NCBI RefSeq assembly: GCF_014282275.1 | Contig: NZ_VFIA01000006.1 | Coordinates: forward strand, 1 to 64,000 | Direction of reading: 5' to 3' | DNA: 64,000 nucleotides | Source: Spirosoma utsteinense | GTDB taxonomy: Bacteria > Bacteroidota > Bacteroidia > Cytophagales > Spirosomataceae | In this document: positions 42,316-50,874 of the stretch, piece after piece | How the letters are laid out: every line of letters begins with the position of its first letter | Numbering within the stretch: position 1 is the first letter of the stretch | Position numbers and translations under genes: made by a program | The notes under the pieces: generated by a model | Database searches by the model: none | Seen by the model: only the letters and a program-made list of their open reading frames with translations | What the model was told of the DNA's origin: nothing

Positions 42316-42792
42316 ATGAAACGATTAGGATTAGTGCTTTTGGTGGCGTTGTTGGCTTTCGGTTGCGATACAAAAGCCGTGTATAGCGAATACACAGACA
42401 TTGAGGATGGCAAGTGGTATATTAAAAATGCGCCCTCCTTCACGTTCGAGATCAAAGACGCCACAGAGCCTTATAACATCTACTATAACCTCCGAAACAG
42501 CCTGTCTTACGGCTATTACAATCTATACCTGACGCGCTATCTGCGCGACGAGCGTGGCAAGGAAATTGAGTCACGACTCGATGAATTGATCCTGATGGAC
42601 CCTAAAACGGGAAAGCCCAATGGCGATGGGCTGGGAGACCTGTTCGATCACAAATTTCTGATAAAGCGTAATTACCGGTTTCCGAAGCCGGGTAAGTACA
42701 CCATGCAAATTCGCCAGTATATGCGTCAGGACCCACTGGCGAACATACTGAGCGTAGGTATTACTGTCGAGCGAGTTAATGCCACCAACTAA
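42316..42792 (+). CDS. gldH: Gliding motility lipoprotein GldH
   Basis: 158 residues from MKRLGLVLLVALLAFGC, a lipoprotein signal with lipobox Cys17. The body begins DTKAVYSEYTDIEDGKWYIKNAPSFTF and contains YNIYYNLRNSLSYGYYNLYLTRYL, the conserved GldH core, and PGKYTMQIRQYM near the end. GldH is a lipoprotein needed for gliding in Flavobacterium johnsoniae and is found widely in Bacteroidota. The gene has its own promoter, and the PAP2 gene follows after 17 bases, so the two form an operon. It is divergent from blaI. Confidence 0.92.
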   Translation: MKRLGLVLLVALLAFGCDTKAVYSEYTDIEDGKWYIKNAPSFTFEIKDATEPYNIYYNLRNSLSYGYYNLYLTRYLRDERGKEIESRLDELILMDPKTGKPNGDGLGDLFDHKFLIKRNYRFPKPGKYTMQIRQYMRQDPLANILSVGITVERVNATN

Positions 42793-42809
42793 TCTGTGTT
42801 CGATTGCCG

Positions 42810-43445
42810 ATGTTGTTTGACCTTGTTCGTAGAAACCGCGTCTTCTTCCTGCTCTATGCTGTATTGCTGCTGGTTGTGGGCGTTCTGCAAATTTTGTACA
42901 CGCAGGAGAGTTTGATGCAATGGGTTAACGTTCGGAACAATCCTGCCGCCGATGTTTTCTTTACCTATGCCACGTATTTCGGTGATGGAGCCTTTTTTGT
43001 CTTCGTTTGCCTTGTTCTGCTCGTTTATAACCGGCGCGTTGGTGTTATGGGTTTTGCCAGCTTTGCGCTCTCATCGCTGCTGTCCTTGTTTTTGAAACTG
43101 GTCGTATTTCCAGACCGGTTACGGCCGCTAAAGCTACTGGAACACTCAACGTACCAGTACCGGGTTATTGAAGGATTGGACATATACCGCTACAATAGTT
43201 TTCCGTCGGGCCACACAACAACGGCGTTTGCGGTATTTAGTCTGCTGGCGTTCATTGACGAACGGCGGGGGAGGGGTTGGTATTTTATCGTACTGGCCGC
43301 GCTGACGGGGTATTCGCGGGTGTATTTATTTCAGCATTTTGTTGAAGATGCGTATGTCGGTTCGCTCATTGGTACAGCCTCATCAGTAGTTATTTATCTG
43401 GCCATGAACCGATGGGTGGCGGCCCCAAAACTAAGCCAAAAATAA
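42810..43445 (+). CDS. PAP2-family phosphatase
   Basis: 211 residues from ATG at 42810; a TTG two codons earlier is less likely. The membrane protein has about six hydrophobic segments. The phosphatase motifs are FPDRLRP (a variant of motif 1), SFPSGHTTTAFA (motif 2) and SRVYLFQHFVEDAYVG (motif 3, with catalytic His and Asp). Members dephosphorylate lipid phosphates such as undecaprenyl diphosphate or phosphatidic acid at the outer face of the inner membrane. It follows gldH closely and ends at a strong bidirectional hairpin. Confidence 0.9.
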   Translation: MLFDLVRRNRVFFLLYAVLLLVVGVLQILYTQESLMQWVNVRNNPAADVFFTYATYFGDGAFFVFVCLVLLVYNRRVGVMGFASFALSSLLSLFLKLVVFPDRLRPLKLLEHSTYQYRVIEGLDIYRYNSFPSGHTTTAFAVFSLLAFIDERRGRGWYFIVLAALTGYSRVYLFQHFVEDAYVGSLIGTASSVVIYLAMNRWVAAPKLSQK

Positions 43446-43447
43446 AA

Positions 43448-43490
43448 GTGCTGGTCGGTTTGAGCTTATAGCTAACAAACCGACCAGCAC
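43448..43490. terminator. Bidirectional terminator after the PAP2 gene
   Basis: A perfect 15-bp stem (43448-43462 with 43476-43490) with a 13-base loop starts 2 bases after the PAP2 stop and serves the convergent DUF4293 gene too. Confidence 0.8.
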
Positions 43491-43511
43491 CCTTAACCCT
43501 ATGGCTACTCT

Positions 43512-44021
43512 CTACCGTAGCCGCTCCGACCCACGAACGAGTTTTTCATCCCGGCGGATAAATCGGTTGGCCAGTGCGTTACAGACTAAAGCCGCAATGA
43601 TCGCGTAAAAACCGATCAGAAAATTCCCCTGATCATCGACATTCCCGTACGCTTTGCCAGCATAAAGCGTGCGATAAAGAATAATACCCATGATGGCCGT
43701 TAACATGAGGGCGTTAACCGCGCAAAGGGCGGTTTGTGTCAGACGGTTACGGTACTGAAAAATGGCATAAAGTGATGATAGGCCCACTAGTGCCAATAAC
43801 AATCCCAGGTACCAGACCGAGGTAATAACAGTCGTTGGCGAGGTGGTTGGTGGAACGCCGGCCTGTTGCGGAATAGCTTGTTGCTGGCTGTATTCGAGGG
43901 CAGTCAACTGAGCCAGGCCCGACAAGTTTGCGCCCGTTTTTTCCCAAAGCGGGTTAGATAAAGCGACGCCCATGGCGACGACAATGAGAAATAAAAAAAT
44001 TGTTTGAACGCGTTGGATCAT
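43512..44021 (-). CDS. DUF4293 membrane protein
   Basis: 169 residues from MIQRVQTIFLFLIVVAM, the usual DUF4293 opening; the open frame continues upstream without family character. Four hydrophobic segments are visible (about 5-20, 70-90, 100-120 and 135-150) and a basic tail. The family is confined to Bacteroidota and has no established function. It is transcribed divergently from mnmD across 52 bases, with TATTTTTG on the minus strand at 44047-44054 as a likely -7 element. Confidence 0.85.
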   Translation of the reverse strand: MIQRVQTIFLFLIVVAMGVALSNPLWEKTGANLSGLAQLTALEYSQQQAIPQQAGVPPTTSPTTVITSVWYLGLLLALVGLSSLYAIFQYRNRLTQTALCAVNALMLTAIMGIILYRTLYAGKAYGNVDDQGNFLIGFYAIIAALVCNALANRFIRRDEKLVRGSERLR

Positions 44022-44073
44022 TAGTGATACCTGTGTTTTTGGAGCGCAAAAATAGCCTAAATTTTCGTAGCGT

Positions 44074-44742
44074 ATGAATTCAACTGTTCGGGTTATACCA
44101 ACGGCCGATGGGTCGCACACGGTTTTTAACGAAATCCTCGGCAAACCCTATCATTCCGTCCATGGAGCCATCCAGGAGTCGCAGCGGGTGTATATTGAGG
44201 TAGGTTTGCAGGCTGCACTTGAAAAATTCCCTCACGAAGAATTGCAGATTTTTGAAATGGGGTTCGGCACAGGATTGAATGCCCTGCTAACTGTCCGTGA
44301 GGCTGAGTTACACCAGCGCCGGGTCAACTATGTTGCTATCGACACTTATCCTTTGCCTTTAGCGGAGTCCCGGCAGCTCAATTATGATGCCCTGCTTCAT
44401 ACCAGCTACCTGCCAGCCCTTCATGAATCGCCCTGGCACGAGCCGCTGGTCATCAGCCCCTATTTTACACTAACAAAACTAGAGGGAATTTTGCAGGACC
44501 TGAAGACGGAAAAGCGGTTTCACCTGATTTATTACGATGCGTTTGCCCCATCGGCTCAGCCTGAACTTTGGGAGCCCAACATTTTCCAACAACTGGCAAC
44601 GTTATTGCTCCCTGGTGGAATGATGACTACCTACTGCTCAAAAAGCTATGTACAGCGAAATATGCGGGCCGCCGGACTAACCGTTGAGAAACACCCGGGA
44701 CCGTACGGTAAGCGCGATATTTTGCGAGCGGTCAATGGCTAA
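44074..44742 (+). CDS. mnmD: tRNA 5-methylaminomethyl-2-thiouridine methyltransferase (MnmD)
   Basis: 222 residues. The SAM-binding motif is EMGFGTGLNALLT (about 66-78), and YYDAFAPSAQPELWEPNIF (about 150-168) is the signature of the methyltransferase half of MnmC. The FAD-dependent oxidase half is absent, so this is a stand-alone MnmD that completes the mnm5 modification of the tRNA wobble uridine. It starts 52 bases from the divergent DUF4293 gene. The last residues GKRDILRAVNG are typical. Confidence 0.9.
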   Translation: MNSTVRVIPTADGSHTVFNEILGKPYHSVHGAIQESQRVYIEVGLQAALEKFPHEELQIFEMGFGTGLNALLTVREAELHQRRVNYVAIDTYPLPLAESRQLNYDALLHTSYLPALHESPWHEPLVISPYFTLTKLEGILQDLKTEKRFHLIYYDAFAPSAQPELWEPNIFQQLATLLLPGGMMTTYCSKSYVQRNMRAAGLTVEKHPGPYGKRDILRAVNG

Positions 44743-44829
44743 AAGCGACTCAGGCGCAAATGGTACAAATCGATAAGTCAGGCTAATTTTATTTATCCCA
44801 ATGCGTTATTTATCTAAAAACGTCCAACT

Positions 44830-45420
44830 ATGAATCGTTTGCTCTTCTTCTTTTCAGCACTTGTGCTGCTAACGTTCAGCGCCTTCCGAACGACGCTGCC
44901 TACCGATTCTCCACGCTTACCAAACACGGAACCTAAACACATCAAGTGGCTCACTATCCAGCAAGCTTATGCGCTCACGCAGAAAACACCGAAGAAATTT
45001 GTTGTCGATGTTTATACCGATTGGTGTGGCTGGTGTAAGGTGATGGACCGTAAAACGTTTTCCGAACCAGCTATCGTCGATTACGTAAACGAGAACTATT
45101 ATGCTGTGAAGCTCAACGCCGAACAGACCGCCGATATCACGCTGGGTAAACAGACGTTCAAATACGTTAGCGGAGGAAGCCGGGGCGTTCATGAACTGGC
45201 TGCGGCATTGATGAAAAACCAGATGAGTTATCCAACGACGGTTTTTCTGGACGAAAAATTTCAGCTCATTCAGCCTATTCCCGGCTATCTTGAACCACGG
45301 ATGTTTCATCAGATCATTACGTATTTTGGCAATAATCACCACCAGAAAGAACCATTCGACAAGTACAAAGCAGGGACGTACACAAAAGCATTTCAGGAAT
45401 CACTTACGGCTGAGAATTAA
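44830..45420 (+). CDS. Periplasmic thioredoxin-like protein
   Basis: 196 residues. A signal peptide or anchor (about 1-20, LLFFFSALVLLTFSAF) precedes a thioredoxin fold. The redox motif is Cys66-Gly-Trp-Cys69 in DWCGWCKVMDRKTF, a pattern of the DUF255/thioredoxin_7 group. The cis-Pro segment is SYPTTVFLD. The product is probably a periplasmic disulfide reductase, with an unidentified partner. The gene ends just before the 29-bp inverted repeat. Confidence 0.85.
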   Translation: MNRLLFFFSALVLLTFSAFRTTLPTDSPRLPNTEPKHIKWLTIQQAYALTQKTPKKFVVDVYTDWCGWCKVMDRKTFSEPAIVDYVNENYYAVKLNAEQTADITLGKQTFKYVSGGSRGVHELAAALMKNQMSYPTTVFLDEKFQLIQPIPGYLEPRMFHQIITYFGNNHHQKEPFDKYKAGTYTKAFQESLTAEN

Positions 45421-45421
45421 C

Positions 45422-45503
45422 CAAACCGGTGGTTTACAAATCGAGCGACTGAGAACGGGAACACACCTGTTTTTAGTCGCTCGATTCGTAAACCACCGGT
45501 TTG
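45422..45503. terminator. 29-bp inverted repeat between thioredoxin and M13 genes
   Basis: 45422-45450 pairs with 45475-45503, 28 of 29 positions, with a 24-base loop. It starts 2 bases after the thioredoxin stop. A terminator is likely, but arms this long could also mark a mobile repeat. Confidence 0.65.
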
Positions 45504-45558
45504 TTTCGGGAGAGTATGTTATTTTTACATCCTTCAATAACCCGATTTTATAAAGTAA

Positions 45559-47622
45559 ATGAATCATCAACTGACTTTTCTCTCATTGGCAGCGCTAGCC
45601 GTTGGCCTGATGACTGTTCAACCCAGCCAGGCAACGCCCCCCAGGAAGCCGGCACCCTGGCTCAAGGCGGCACCGATAAAGTTCATCGATCCCCAAAATA
45701 TGGATCAGGCTACGAAGCCGGGTGACAATTTCTATCAATATGCCAATGGTAACTGGTTGCGCCAAAATGCCATTCCGGCCTCTAAAACTTCCTGGGGTAG
45801 TTTTAATGAACTGCGTGAGAAAAGCCTCGACGCCATGAAGGCGTTGCTCGAAGACGCGTCGAAAACGACAACGAAAGGTCGGTTATACCAGATGGTTGGC
45901 GATTATTATGTGAGTGGAATGGATAGTGCAACCATCGATAAGCGTGGTTTCGATCCTATCAAGCCCGACCTCGCCCGTATCGAAAAAGTAAACAACAAGG
46001 TTGATTTTCTGAACGAACTGGCCTATCAGCGTACACAGAGCAATGGTATGCTGTTCGGCTTTTTTGTAGCACAGGATCGTAAGAACGTCAGCAAATATTT
46101 GCCGCAGCTAAGCCAGGGCGGAACCACGCTACCCGACCGTGACTACTACCTGAAAAATGACGCCCGGAGCCAGAAAATCCGCGATGCTTATCGGGATAAC
46201 TTAACCAAGATGTTTGCTCTCATTGGTGAAGAGCCAACCCAGGCTTCGCAGGATGCCGACGTAGTCATTCGTTTGGAAACGACGCTGGCAAAAGCACAAA
46301 TGGCGCGGGTAGAAATGCGGGATCCGTATAAAACCTATAACAAGTTTGCCGTTGCTGAATTCAGCAAACAAACCCCCGGCATCAACTGGGCCGATCAATT
46401 GGTCAAGTTTGGTACTAAAGGGCAGGATACAGTGCTTGTCCAGAATCCAGGGTTTTACCGGTCTCTCGACAGCCTTGTGTCTGCAACACCTATCGAAGAC
46501 CTTCGGACTTACATGCGCTGGAATATTCTGAAGGGGGCAGCCCCTTATCTGAGTGACGCCTTTGTGAAACAAAATTTCGCCTTCTCAAAAGTCCTCACCG
46601 GTCAGAAAGAACAAACGCCCCGATGGCAGCGCGTAAGTGGCCTGATCGATGGTACACTTGGCGACTTGCTGGGTCAGTTATACGTGCAGAGTTATTTCAA
46701 GCCCGAAGCCAAGCAACGAATGCTTACGCTGGTCGACAACCTCGAAGCGTCCTATAAAGAGCATATCAAAAACCTCGACTGGATGAGCGAGGATACCAAG
46801 AAGAAGGCGCTGGTTAAATTGCTGGCTTTCAAACGAAAAATCGGTTACCCCGATAAATGGAAAACGTACGAAGGCGTGACTATTGCCCGGAACGATTTTT
46901 ATGGCAATGTGCAGTCGGCCGGTAAGTGGTCATACAACTATATGGTCAATCGATTGGGTAAACCCGTCGATAAAACAGAGTGGGGCATGACGCCACCAAC
47001 GGTAAACGCCTATTATAGTCCTGTTAATAACGAGATTGCTTTCCCGGCGGCTATTCTACAGTTTCCGTTTTATGATTATAATGCTGATGATGCGGTCAAC
47101 TACGGCGGTATTGGTGCCGTCATTGGCCATGAGATGACCCACGGCTTTGATGACTCCGGTCGGCAGTACGATGCCGATGGTACACTTCGCGATTGGTGGA
47201 CTAAAACAGACGCCGACAATTTCAAGCAACGTGCCGATCAGGTGAAAGAGCAGTTCTTTGGATTTAAAGTGCTCGATTCACTGAAGGTAAACGGCCAGCT
47301 TACGCTCGGCGAAAACCTCGCTGATCTCGGCGGGCTTGCCATTGCATACGATGCATTCAAGAAAACGCCACAGGGTAAATCGAAGACCAAGATTGACGGC
47401 TTTACGCCCGATCAACGGTTCTTTTTGTCGTGGGCGCAAGTATGGCGTATCAACGTCCTTCCCGAAACGCAGGCCCAGTTGATTCTAACCGACCCCCATG
47501 CACCGGGTCTATACCGTTGCAATGGGCCGCTGTCTAATATAGATGCCTGGTATCAGGCGTTCAACGTGCAGCCTGGCGACAAGATGTACAAAACAAAAGA
47601 ACAACGGATCAAAGTCTGGTAA
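45559..47622 (+). CDS. M13-family metallopeptidase (PepO/neprilysin-like)
   Basis: 687 residues with an N-terminal signal segment (to about residue 23, ending PSQA). The zinc motif is His524-Glu-Met-Thr-His528 in VIGHEMTHGFDDSG, and GENLADLGGLAIAYDAF supplies the third ligand Glu and the NxxD context. The large N-terminal half contains MDQATKPGDNFYQYANGNWL, the M13 opening. The C-terminus ends MYKTKEQRIKVW, close to the family's usual KxxxRCxVW end but without the Cys. It probably degrades peptides in the periplasm or on the surface. A hairpin terminator follows. Confidence 0.94.
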   Translation: MNHQLTFLSLAALAVGLMTVQPSQATPPRKPAPWLKAAPIKFIDPQNMDQATKPGDNFYQYANGNWLRQNAIPASKTSWGSFNELREKSLDAMKALLEDASKTTTKGRLYQMVGDYYVSGMDSATIDKRGFDPIKPDLARIEKVNNKVDFLNELAYQRTQSNGMLFGFFVAQDRKNVSKYLPQLSQGGTTLPDRDYYLKNDARSQKIRDAYRDNLTKMFALIGEEPTQASQDADVVIRLETTLAKAQMARVEMRDPYKTYNKFAVAEFSKQTPGINWADQLVKFGTKGQDTVLVQNPGFYRSLDSLVSATPIEDLRTYMRWNILKGAAPYLSDAFVKQNFAFSKVLTGQKEQTPRWQRVSGLIDGTLGDLLGQLYVQSYFKPEAKQRMLTLVDNLEASYKEHIKNLDWMSEDTKKKALVKLLAFKRKIGYPDKWKTYEGVTIARNDFYGNVQSAGKWSYNYMVNRLGKPVDKTEWGMTPPTVNAYYSPVNNEIAFPAAILQFPFYDYNADDAVNYGGIGAVIGHEMTHGFDDSGRQYDADGTLRDWWTKTDADNFKQRADQVKEQFFGFKVLDSLKVNGQLTLGENLADLGGLAIAYDAFKKTPQGKSKTKIDGFTPDQRFFLSWAQVWRINVLPETQAQLILTDPHAPGLYRCNGPLSNIDAWYQAFNVQPGDKMYKTKEQRIKVW

Positions 47623-47648
47623 CAGGCCAAAAACGAACAACGCTGTGG

Positions 47649-47685
47649 AGAAAGCCGCATTCATGTCGACTGAGTGCGGCTTTCT
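47649..47685. terminator. Terminator after the M13 peptidase gene
   Basis: AGAAAGCCGCA (47649-47659) pairs perfectly with TGCGGCTTTCT (47675-47685) around a 15-base loop, 26 bases after the stop. Confidence 0.75.
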
Positions 47686-47809
47686 TATGCCACAACCCTG
47701 TGTACTGCAACGGCTTGGAATGGGTAGATTTGCTAAGGATCGCAGTTTATATACAGTTATTTCTGTAAAGAAACCAGTTTGTATTTCCCTGAACTACACT
47801 TTCCAAGCT

Positions 47810-48349
47810 ATGCCCAGAATGCTATATGTTGTCTGGCTGATTACAGCACTATCGTGCCAGACAAAGCCCAAGCAGGAAGCCTCAACCGGAGGATCTCCAC
47901 CCGAAGACAGCGCAGCTATGCTGGCAAAACGACCCGGTCCCGACGCCCCACGTTCGGCGGCTGATCGGCTGGTGAGAGCTTTATACTTCGAGCACAGCAA
48001 GAAAGCCAACCCGTTGCTGGAAACTAAAGACCGTGCTCTGGTCGATCAGTTTTTTGTGAAATCAACCGCCGATCTTATCTGGCGTAATATGTCGGTGTCG
48101 CCCGAAAAAATACACCAGATGAAAAACAACCCGCTTTTCAACGCACCAACAAGTGCGATTAAAAAGATGTGGGTTGAGCCTGGCGCTGTAGCTGGTACGC
48201 GGGCCGTGGTATATGTAACGTTTGAGCACAATGCAAAGCCCGAAGAAATACGGATCGACATGCAGCAGGTAGCCGGACGGTGGCGCATTATGGATATGCT
48301 TTACCCCAATGGCAGCCGTTTGACACAACTTCTGGAAAAAGAAAGCTAA
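47810..48349 (+). CDS. Hypothetical lipoprotein, DUF3828-like
   Basis: 179 residues from MPRMLYVVWLITALSC, a lipoprotein signal with lipobox Cys16; the open frame extends 89 codons upstream, into the M13 gene, and that part is not real. After a Pro/Ser-rich linker, residues about 50-175 read as a small alpha/beta domain: LVRALYFEHSKKANPLLETKDRALVDQFF, and at the end DMQQVAGRWRIMDMLYPNG. This resembles DUF3828/NTF2-like periplasmic domains. No function can be assigned. It has no obvious operon partner. Confidence 0.7.
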   Translation: MPRMLYVVWLITALSCQTKPKQEASTGGSPPEDSAAMLAKRPGPDAPRSAADRLVRALYFEHSKKANPLLETKDRALVDQFFVKSTADLIWRNMSVSPEKIHQMKNNPLFNAPTSAIKKMWVEPGAVAGTRAVVYVTFEHNAKPEEIRIDMQQVAGRWRIMDMLYPNGSRLTQLLEKES

Positions 48350-48487
48350 CTATACTCAAAAAGAAAAGGACTAGACGTGCCAACGTCAAAACTCAGAAAA
48401 TCAGCTCTTTTGGGTAGACGAGCGTGTTGAAGTCATTTGCCAGCGGCAGATTGCGCATAACTAATTCACTTTTTTTTACTCCTTGTG

Positions 48488-48517
48488 TTGACAACACCGT
48501 AAAACCTTGTAATTTTG
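48488..48517 (+). promoter_or_regulatory. Promoter of the tRNA-Tyr/Gly/Thr cluster
   Basis: TTG (48488-48490), 19 bases, then TAATTTTG (48510-48517), a near-ideal Bacteroidota promoter 51 bases upstream of tRNA-Tyr. Confidence 0.75.
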
Positions 48518-48568
48518 CAACTCCAAACTCGAAAGGGGGGCGGAAAACGTTCTTTAGAAGTAATTTAT

Positions 48569-48654
48569 GGGGAGTTTCCAGAGTGGCCAAATGGATCAGA
48601 CTGTAAATCTGCTGGTGTACGCCTTCGGAGGTTCGAATCCTCCACTCCCCACCA
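48569..48654 (+). tRNA. tRNA-Tyr (anticodon GTA)
   Basis: A class II tRNA of 86 bases including encoded CCA. The acceptor GGGGAGT pairs with ACTCCCC, the anticodon loop CTGTAAA gives GTA, and a long variable arm (GCTGGTGTACGCCTTC) is present. It is the first of a Tyr-Gly-Thr cluster before tuf. Confidence 0.95.
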
Positions 48655-48665
48655 TAATTAAGTAA

Positions 48666-48741
48666 GCGGAAGTAGCTCAATTGGTAGAGCGATAGCCTTC
48701 CAAGCTATAGGTTGCGGGTTCGAGACCCGTCTTCCGCTCCA
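48666..48741 (+). tRNA. tRNA-Gly (anticodon TCC)
   Basis: 76 bases with encoded CCA. The acceptor GCGGAAG pairs with CTTCCGC, the anticodon stem ATAGC/GCTAT encloses CTTCCAA, and the T-loop is TTCGAGA. It starts 11 bases after tRNA-Tyr. Confidence 0.95.
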
Positions 48742-48746
48742 TTAAC

Positions 48747-48895
48747 AGAGCAATAGCCTTTCGAGCTATAAGTGTAAAAGAAGTGATACTCATTTCAAAT
48801 GGCTTATTCTGAATGGCTAAGTTTTTGCTAACGTCGATGAACAACGTGTAATGAATAAGCAGTCTTTATCGACAGGTTAATCATTGCTCTTTTTT
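48747..48895 (+). other. tRNA-Gly-like fragment within nested inverted repeats
   Basis: 48747-48770 matches the anticodon arm of tRNA-Gly(TCC) at 21 of 24 positions (AGAGCAATAGCC...GAGCTATA), but there are no acceptor or T arms. The same stretch starts an outer inverted repeat: AGAGCAAT (48747-48754) pairs with ATTGCTCT (48883-48890), which runs straight into a T-run. Inside it, GCTTATTC (48802-48809) pairs with GAATAAGC (48853-48860). It may be a processed spacer, a decayed tRNA, or a small structured RNA. Confidence 0.45.
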
Positions 48896-48912
48896 CATTG
48901 ATAGTACAACCA

Positions 48913-48984
<72 letters not shown>

Positions 48985-48986
48985 CA

Positions 48987-49009
48987 AGACTTCTTGGTGA
49001 AGTCTTTTT
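48987..49009 (+). terminator. Terminator after tRNA-Thr
   Basis: AGACTTC (48987-48993) pairs with GAAGTCT (48999-49005), followed by a T5 run. It is short and may be partial, allowing some read-through into tuf. Confidence 0.6.
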
Positions 49010-49138
49010 GACGGGGCCGCCCGTGCGGTTTTAAGCCACAGCTGTATCTAATCTCGCAAGGGATGATCTCGTGGGCTAAAACGCCGTTTAACGAGTTCAT
49101 TCAAAACAATCAACAGTTCACAATAGCGTTTTAAAAAC

Positions 49139-50326
49139 ATGGCAAAAGAGAATTTTGACCGCTCGAAACCGCACGTTAACATCGGTACGATTGGTCACGT
49201 TGACCACGGTAAAACGACGCTTACGGCTGCCATTACGAAAGTGCTGGCCGGAAAGGGTCTGGCTGCAATCCGGGACTTCTCCTCAATCGACAACGCTCCC
49301 GAAGAAAAAGAGCGCGGTATCACCATCAATACATCGCACGTTGAGTATTCTACGGCCAACCGCCACTATGCTCACGTTGACTGCCCAGGTCACGCCGACT
49401 ATGTGAAGAACATGGTAACGGGTGCCGCTCAAATGGACGGTGCTATCCTTGTCGTAGCAGCAACAGATGGTCCAATGCCACAAACACGTGAGCACATCCT
49501 GCTCGCTCGTCAGGTAGGTGTGCCTCAGCTTGTTGTATTCATGAATAAAGTGGATATGGTCGACGATCCAGAATTGCTGGAACTCGTTGAGATGGAAATC
49601 CGCGAACTGTTGAGTTTCTACAACTTCGACGGTGATAACATCCCAGTTATTCAAGGTTCGGCTCTTGGTGGCCTGAACGGCGATGCTAAATGGGTTGCAA
49701 CGATCGAAGACCTGATGCAGAACGTGGATGACTTCATCCCACTGCCTCCGCGTCAAACGGAGTTGCCATTCCTGATGCCGGTTGAGGACGTGTTCTCGAT
49801 CACGGGTCGTGGTACGGTAGCAACGGGTCGTATCGAACGGGGTATCATCAACTCGGGTGAGCCAGTTGAAATCCTCGGTATGGGTGCAGAAAACCTGAAA
49901 TCAGTTGTAACGGGTGTTGAAATGTTCCGGAAAATTCTGGACCGTGGCGAAGCCGGTGACAACGTAGGTCTGTTGCTCCGTGGTATTGAAAAAAGCGACA
50001 TCCGTCGTGGTATGGTAATCTGCAAGCCAGGTTCCGTAACGCCACACGCACATTTCAAGGCTGAGATCTATGTACTCTCGAAAGAGGAAGGTGGCCGTCA
50101 CACGCCGTTCTTTAACAAGTACCGCCCTCAGTTCTATTTCCGTACCACCGACGTAACTGGCGAGATCGTATTGCCAGAAAACGTTGAGATGGTAATGCCA
50201 GGTGATAACATCACGATTGATGTATCGCTGATCAGCAAAATCGCCATGGAAAAAGGTCTCCGTTTCGCTATCCGCGAAGGTGGCCGTACCGTTGGTGCCG
50301 GTCAGGTAACGGAAATCCTCGACTAA
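49139..50326 (+). CDS. tuf: Translation elongation factor Tu
   Basis: 395 residues. The GTP-binding motifs are GHVDHGKTT (19-27), DCPGHADY (about 81-88) and NKVD (about 136). The effector-region RGITIN and the C-terminal beta-barrel domains are present. EF-Tu brings aminoacyl-tRNA to the ribosome. The 5' region of about 130 bases after the tRNA-Thr hairpin has no further recognised signal. The gene is closed by its own terminator, which separates it from the secE-rpoC unit. Confidence 0.98.
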   Translation: MAKENFDRSKPHVNIGTIGHVDHGKTTLTAAITKVLAGKGLAAIRDFSSIDNAPEEKERGITINTSHVEYSTANRHYAHVDCPGHADYVKNMVTGAAQMDGAILVVAATDGPMPQTREHILLARQVGVPQLVVFMNKVDMVDDPELLELVEMEIRELLSFYNFDGDNIPVIQGSALGGLNGDAKWVATIEDLMQNVDDFIPLPPRQTELPFLMPVEDVFSITGRGTVATGRIERGIINSGEPVEILGMGAENLKSVVTGVEMFRKILDRGEAGDNVGLLLRGIEKSDIRRGMVICKPGSVTPHAHFKAEIYVLSKEEGGRHTPFFNKYRPQFYFRTTDVTGEIVLPENVEMVMPGDNITIDVSLISKIAMEKGLRFAIREGGRTVGAGQVTEILD

Positions 50327-50340
50327 GTAAGTAACTCAAA

Positions 50341-50376
50341 ACAAGTGCATTTCTTTGGAGATGCACTTGTTTTTTG
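50341..50376 (+). terminator. Terminator of tuf
   Basis: ACAAGTGCAT (50341-50350) pairs perfectly with ATGCACTTGT (50361-50370), followed by T6. Its 3' arm overlaps the -33 element of the next promoter. Confidence 0.85.
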
Positions 50377-50395
50377 AGATTATTTCGTACTTTTG
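50367..50395 (+). promoter_or_regulatory. Promoter of tRNA-Trp/secE/nusG/rpl/rpo unit
   Basis: TTG (50367-50369), 18 bases, then TACTTTTG (50388-50395). It lies about 110 bases before tRNA-Trp and overlaps the tuf terminator. Confidence 0.6.
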
Positions 50396-50506
50396 CAGTC
50401 CGAAATCGGATTGAAGACGTAAGACGCTGGGTGTTAGACAGGGCGGTCAGTTGTCAACAATGATCGACTATCCAACTTCCGGCGTTTCTCGTTTAAACAC
50501 ACATAC

Positions 50507-50577
50507 ACGGGTGTAGTTCAAGGGTAGAATAGCGGTCTCCAAAACCGTTGATGGGAGTTCGAATCTCTCCACCCGTG
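50507..50577 (+). tRNA. tRNA-Trp (anticodon CCA)
   Basis: 71 bases. The acceptor ACGGGTG pairs with CACCCGT, and the anticodon loop CTCCAAA gives CCA. The 3' CCA is not encoded. secE starts 17 bases later, so the tRNA is cut from the secE transcript. Confidence 0.95.
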
Positions 50578-50594
50578 CAAATCCCTTACGCACA

Positions 50595-50786
50595 ATGGAT
50601 AAGTTTATCTCGTTTCTGAAAGCCTCCTGGGAGGAAGTTCAGCATAACGTAACCTGGCCGAAATTCAGCGATCTGCAATCCAGTTCAACATTGGTACTGG
50701 TCGCTTCGCTGATTTTTGCGATGATGGTCGGGCTGATCGATTTAGTGTTTGAGAATGGACTGAACGCATTTTATCAGTCATTCTAA
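50595..50786 (+). CDS. secE: Preprotein translocase subunit SecE
   Basis: 63 residues, the short single-membrane-segment form. The amphipathic start FLKASWEEVQHNVTWPKFSDL is the SecE signature, followed by one membrane helix (about 28-50). With SecY and SecG it forms the translocation channel. Its place between tRNA-Trp and nusG is conserved across bacteria. Confidence 0.95.
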   Translation: MDKFISFLKASWEEVQHNVTWPKFSDLQSSSTLVLVASLIFAMMVGLIDLVFENGLNAFYQSF

Positions 50787-50874
50787 AGTGGTATTTGAGT
50801 CGCTTGATAGTTGCGTGGCTTAGTTAAAGCCCATTAAAAGCGTAGGTATCAAACACTTAAAAACTTGAAATTAT

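Noticed and set aside
48747-48770. A third complete tRNA between tRNA-Gly and tRNA-Thr
   Set aside because: Only the anticodon arm is present; no acceptor pair or T-arm can be drawn.
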